Under the pieces are notes generated by a model. It had not been told where the DNA came from and did not search any database. It saw nothing but the letters and a program-made list of their open reading frames with translations. The position numbers and the translations under genes were made by a program. A DNA stretch of 64,000 nt, from contig URDY01000002.1 of assembly GCA_900546665.1 (NCBI GenBank), forward strand, positions 62,001 through 126,000, written 5' to 3'. Shown here in pieces: positions 63,161-64,000 of this stretch. The stretch is from an uncultured Paraprevotella sp. Lineage in GTDB: Bacteria > Bacteroidota > Bacteroidia > Bacteroidales > Bacteroidaceae. Positions within the stretch are counted from its first letter, which is position 1; every line of letters starts with the position of its first letter.

Positions 63161-63374
63161 CGCTTGCAGGTTTCAGAATTCAAGGCTGAAAATACAAAAT
63201 AAAATGAAAACAGCTGAATTTTTTCAGAAAGAAAGCCAATAAAAATATCCACCTTTCGGAAATACTCTCCCTTAAAAAAGCAAACTTTTACTTGGGATAC
63301 TCAAGAAAATTTGCGAATATTGCACCCCAAATCGGAACATCAGTCTTCCGTGAGCAAATCCAAAGCAAAAAACA

Positions 63375-64000
63375 ATGAAAAAACAAGAACTTTATCATAA
63401 AGTCATTGACTATTTTGAACAAACCATGCCGGTTGCAGAAACAGAACTACATTACAATAACCCGTTCCAGTTGCTCGTAGCCGTTATTCTTTCTGCACAA
63501 TGCACAGACAAACGTGTCAACATGGTCACACCAGACCTGTTCCGCGATTTTCCAGACCCGGAAACCATGGCTGCTTCCAACCCGGACGTATTGTTCGACT
63601 ACATCCGTAGCATCAGTTATCCCAATAACAAGGCCAAACACCTTTGGGGCATGGCCAACATGCTCGTCAATGAATACCACAGTGAGGTTCCCTCAGATCT
63701 TGACCAACTGGTCCGCCTGCCGGGCGTAGGACGCAAAACAGCCAACGTCATACAGGCTGTCATTTTTGAAAAGGCAGCCATGGCTGTAGATACACATGTG
63801 TTCAGAGTAAGCCATCGCATCGGTCTTGTTCCGGCACGTTGCACCACTCCATACAGCGTAGAGAAGGAACTTGTACGGAATTTCCCTGCCGAACTGATCC
63901 CAAAAGCCCACCATTGGCTTATCCTGCACGGACGCTATACCTGCATAGCCCGCCAACCTAAATGTGATGCCTGCGGACTAGTAATGATTTGCAAACATTA
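63375..64000 (+). CDS. nth: Endonuclease III, C-terminus cut by window end
   Basis: At least 208 residues of the base-excision-repair glycosylase/AP lyase Nth. The helix-hairpin-helix LPGVGRKTANV carries the catalytic Lys, AVDTHVFRV the catalytic Asp, and the C-terminus has the 4Fe-4S ligands in the pattern C-x6-C-x2-C-x5-C. The reading frame runs off the window just after the last ligand, so only a few residues should be missing. The ATG at 63375 is the first after the intergenic region. Confidence 0.95.
   Translation, partial: MKKQELYHKVIDYFEQTMPVAETELHYNNPFQLLVAVILSAQCTDKRVNMVTPDLFRDFPDPETMAASNPDVLFDYIRSISYPNNKAKHLWGMANMLVNEYHSEVPSDLDQLVRLPGVGRKTANVIQAVIFEKAAMAVDTHVFRVSHRIGLVPARCTTPYSVEKELVRNFPAELIPKAHHWLILHGRYTCIARQPKCDACGLVMICKH

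Overview
The window looks like a chromosomal segment from a Bacteroidaceae member (Bacteroides or Phocaeicola type). Evidence: upstream regions repeatedly carry the Bacteroidetes primary sigma promoter TTTG-N19-21-TAnnTTTG rather than E. coli type boxes; Shine-Dalgarno sequences are mostly absent; and the gene set (Na+-translocating NQR, DUF4301, DUF3127, DUF4835/PorD-like, two-domain DnaQ-like exonuclease, Rho with a very long disordered insert) is typical of that group. No rRNA, integrase, transposase, reverse transcriptase or CRISPR array is visible.

Region 1 (1-14.4 kb) is mostly core metabolism: a minus-strand operon HAD phosphatase > panB > MFS transporter, a divergent acyl-CoA/AMP ligase, tRNA-Arg(TCT), a NhaD-type Na+/H+ antiporter, tRNA-Gly(CCC), purT, a DUF4301 protein, a RelA/SpoT homologue whose hydrolase site is degenerate, and an ABC-F ATPase. 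Region 2 (14.4-23.5 kb) holds rho and an AraC-type regulator divergent from a complete tripartite RND efflux operon (adaptor, pump, outer-membrane channel).

Region 3 (23.9-32.8 kb) has a DUF3127 OB-fold protein with an SSB-like acidic tail, divergent from a tightly packed eight-gene operon: dnaN, DnaQ-like exonuclease, coaBC, PorD-like DUF4835, recN, a degenerate-protease/TPR protein, a small unknown and a YgjP-like metallopeptidase. Region 4 (33-43.7 kb) is the nqrA-F operon, in which NqrC carries an N-terminal rubredoxin-like domain, divergent from a TamB-type protein that has no ordinary start codon ahead of its membrane anchor. guaD follows.

Region 5 (44.4-57.6 kb, all minus strand) is accessory and exported: an M64 peptidase, a GH28-like beta-helix hydrolase, a NADAR protein, a stand-alone MutS-domain-I-like protein, then three tandem two-gene cassettes. 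Each cassette is a small secreted protein with a sorting-like C-terminus, followed by a large secreted protein ending in a C-type-lectin-like (FISUMP type) domain. The large proteins carry 1, 4 and 0 FN3-like repeats. Two cassettes share about 1.1 kb of nearly identical DNA. The cassette farthest downstream (48.6 kb) ends in a GC-rich, NNC-codon-rich stretch with the look of a diversity-generating-retroelement variable region; no cognate reverse transcriptase or template lies in the window. This is the most unusual signal here. The third large gene is out of frame with its expected ATG by one base in an A5 tract.

Region 6 (57.6-64 kb) has an EamA/DMT transporter, about 1 kb without genes but with strong palindromes, a PLD-helicase-DUF3427 protein (candidate defence gene), and endonuclease III cut by the window edge.
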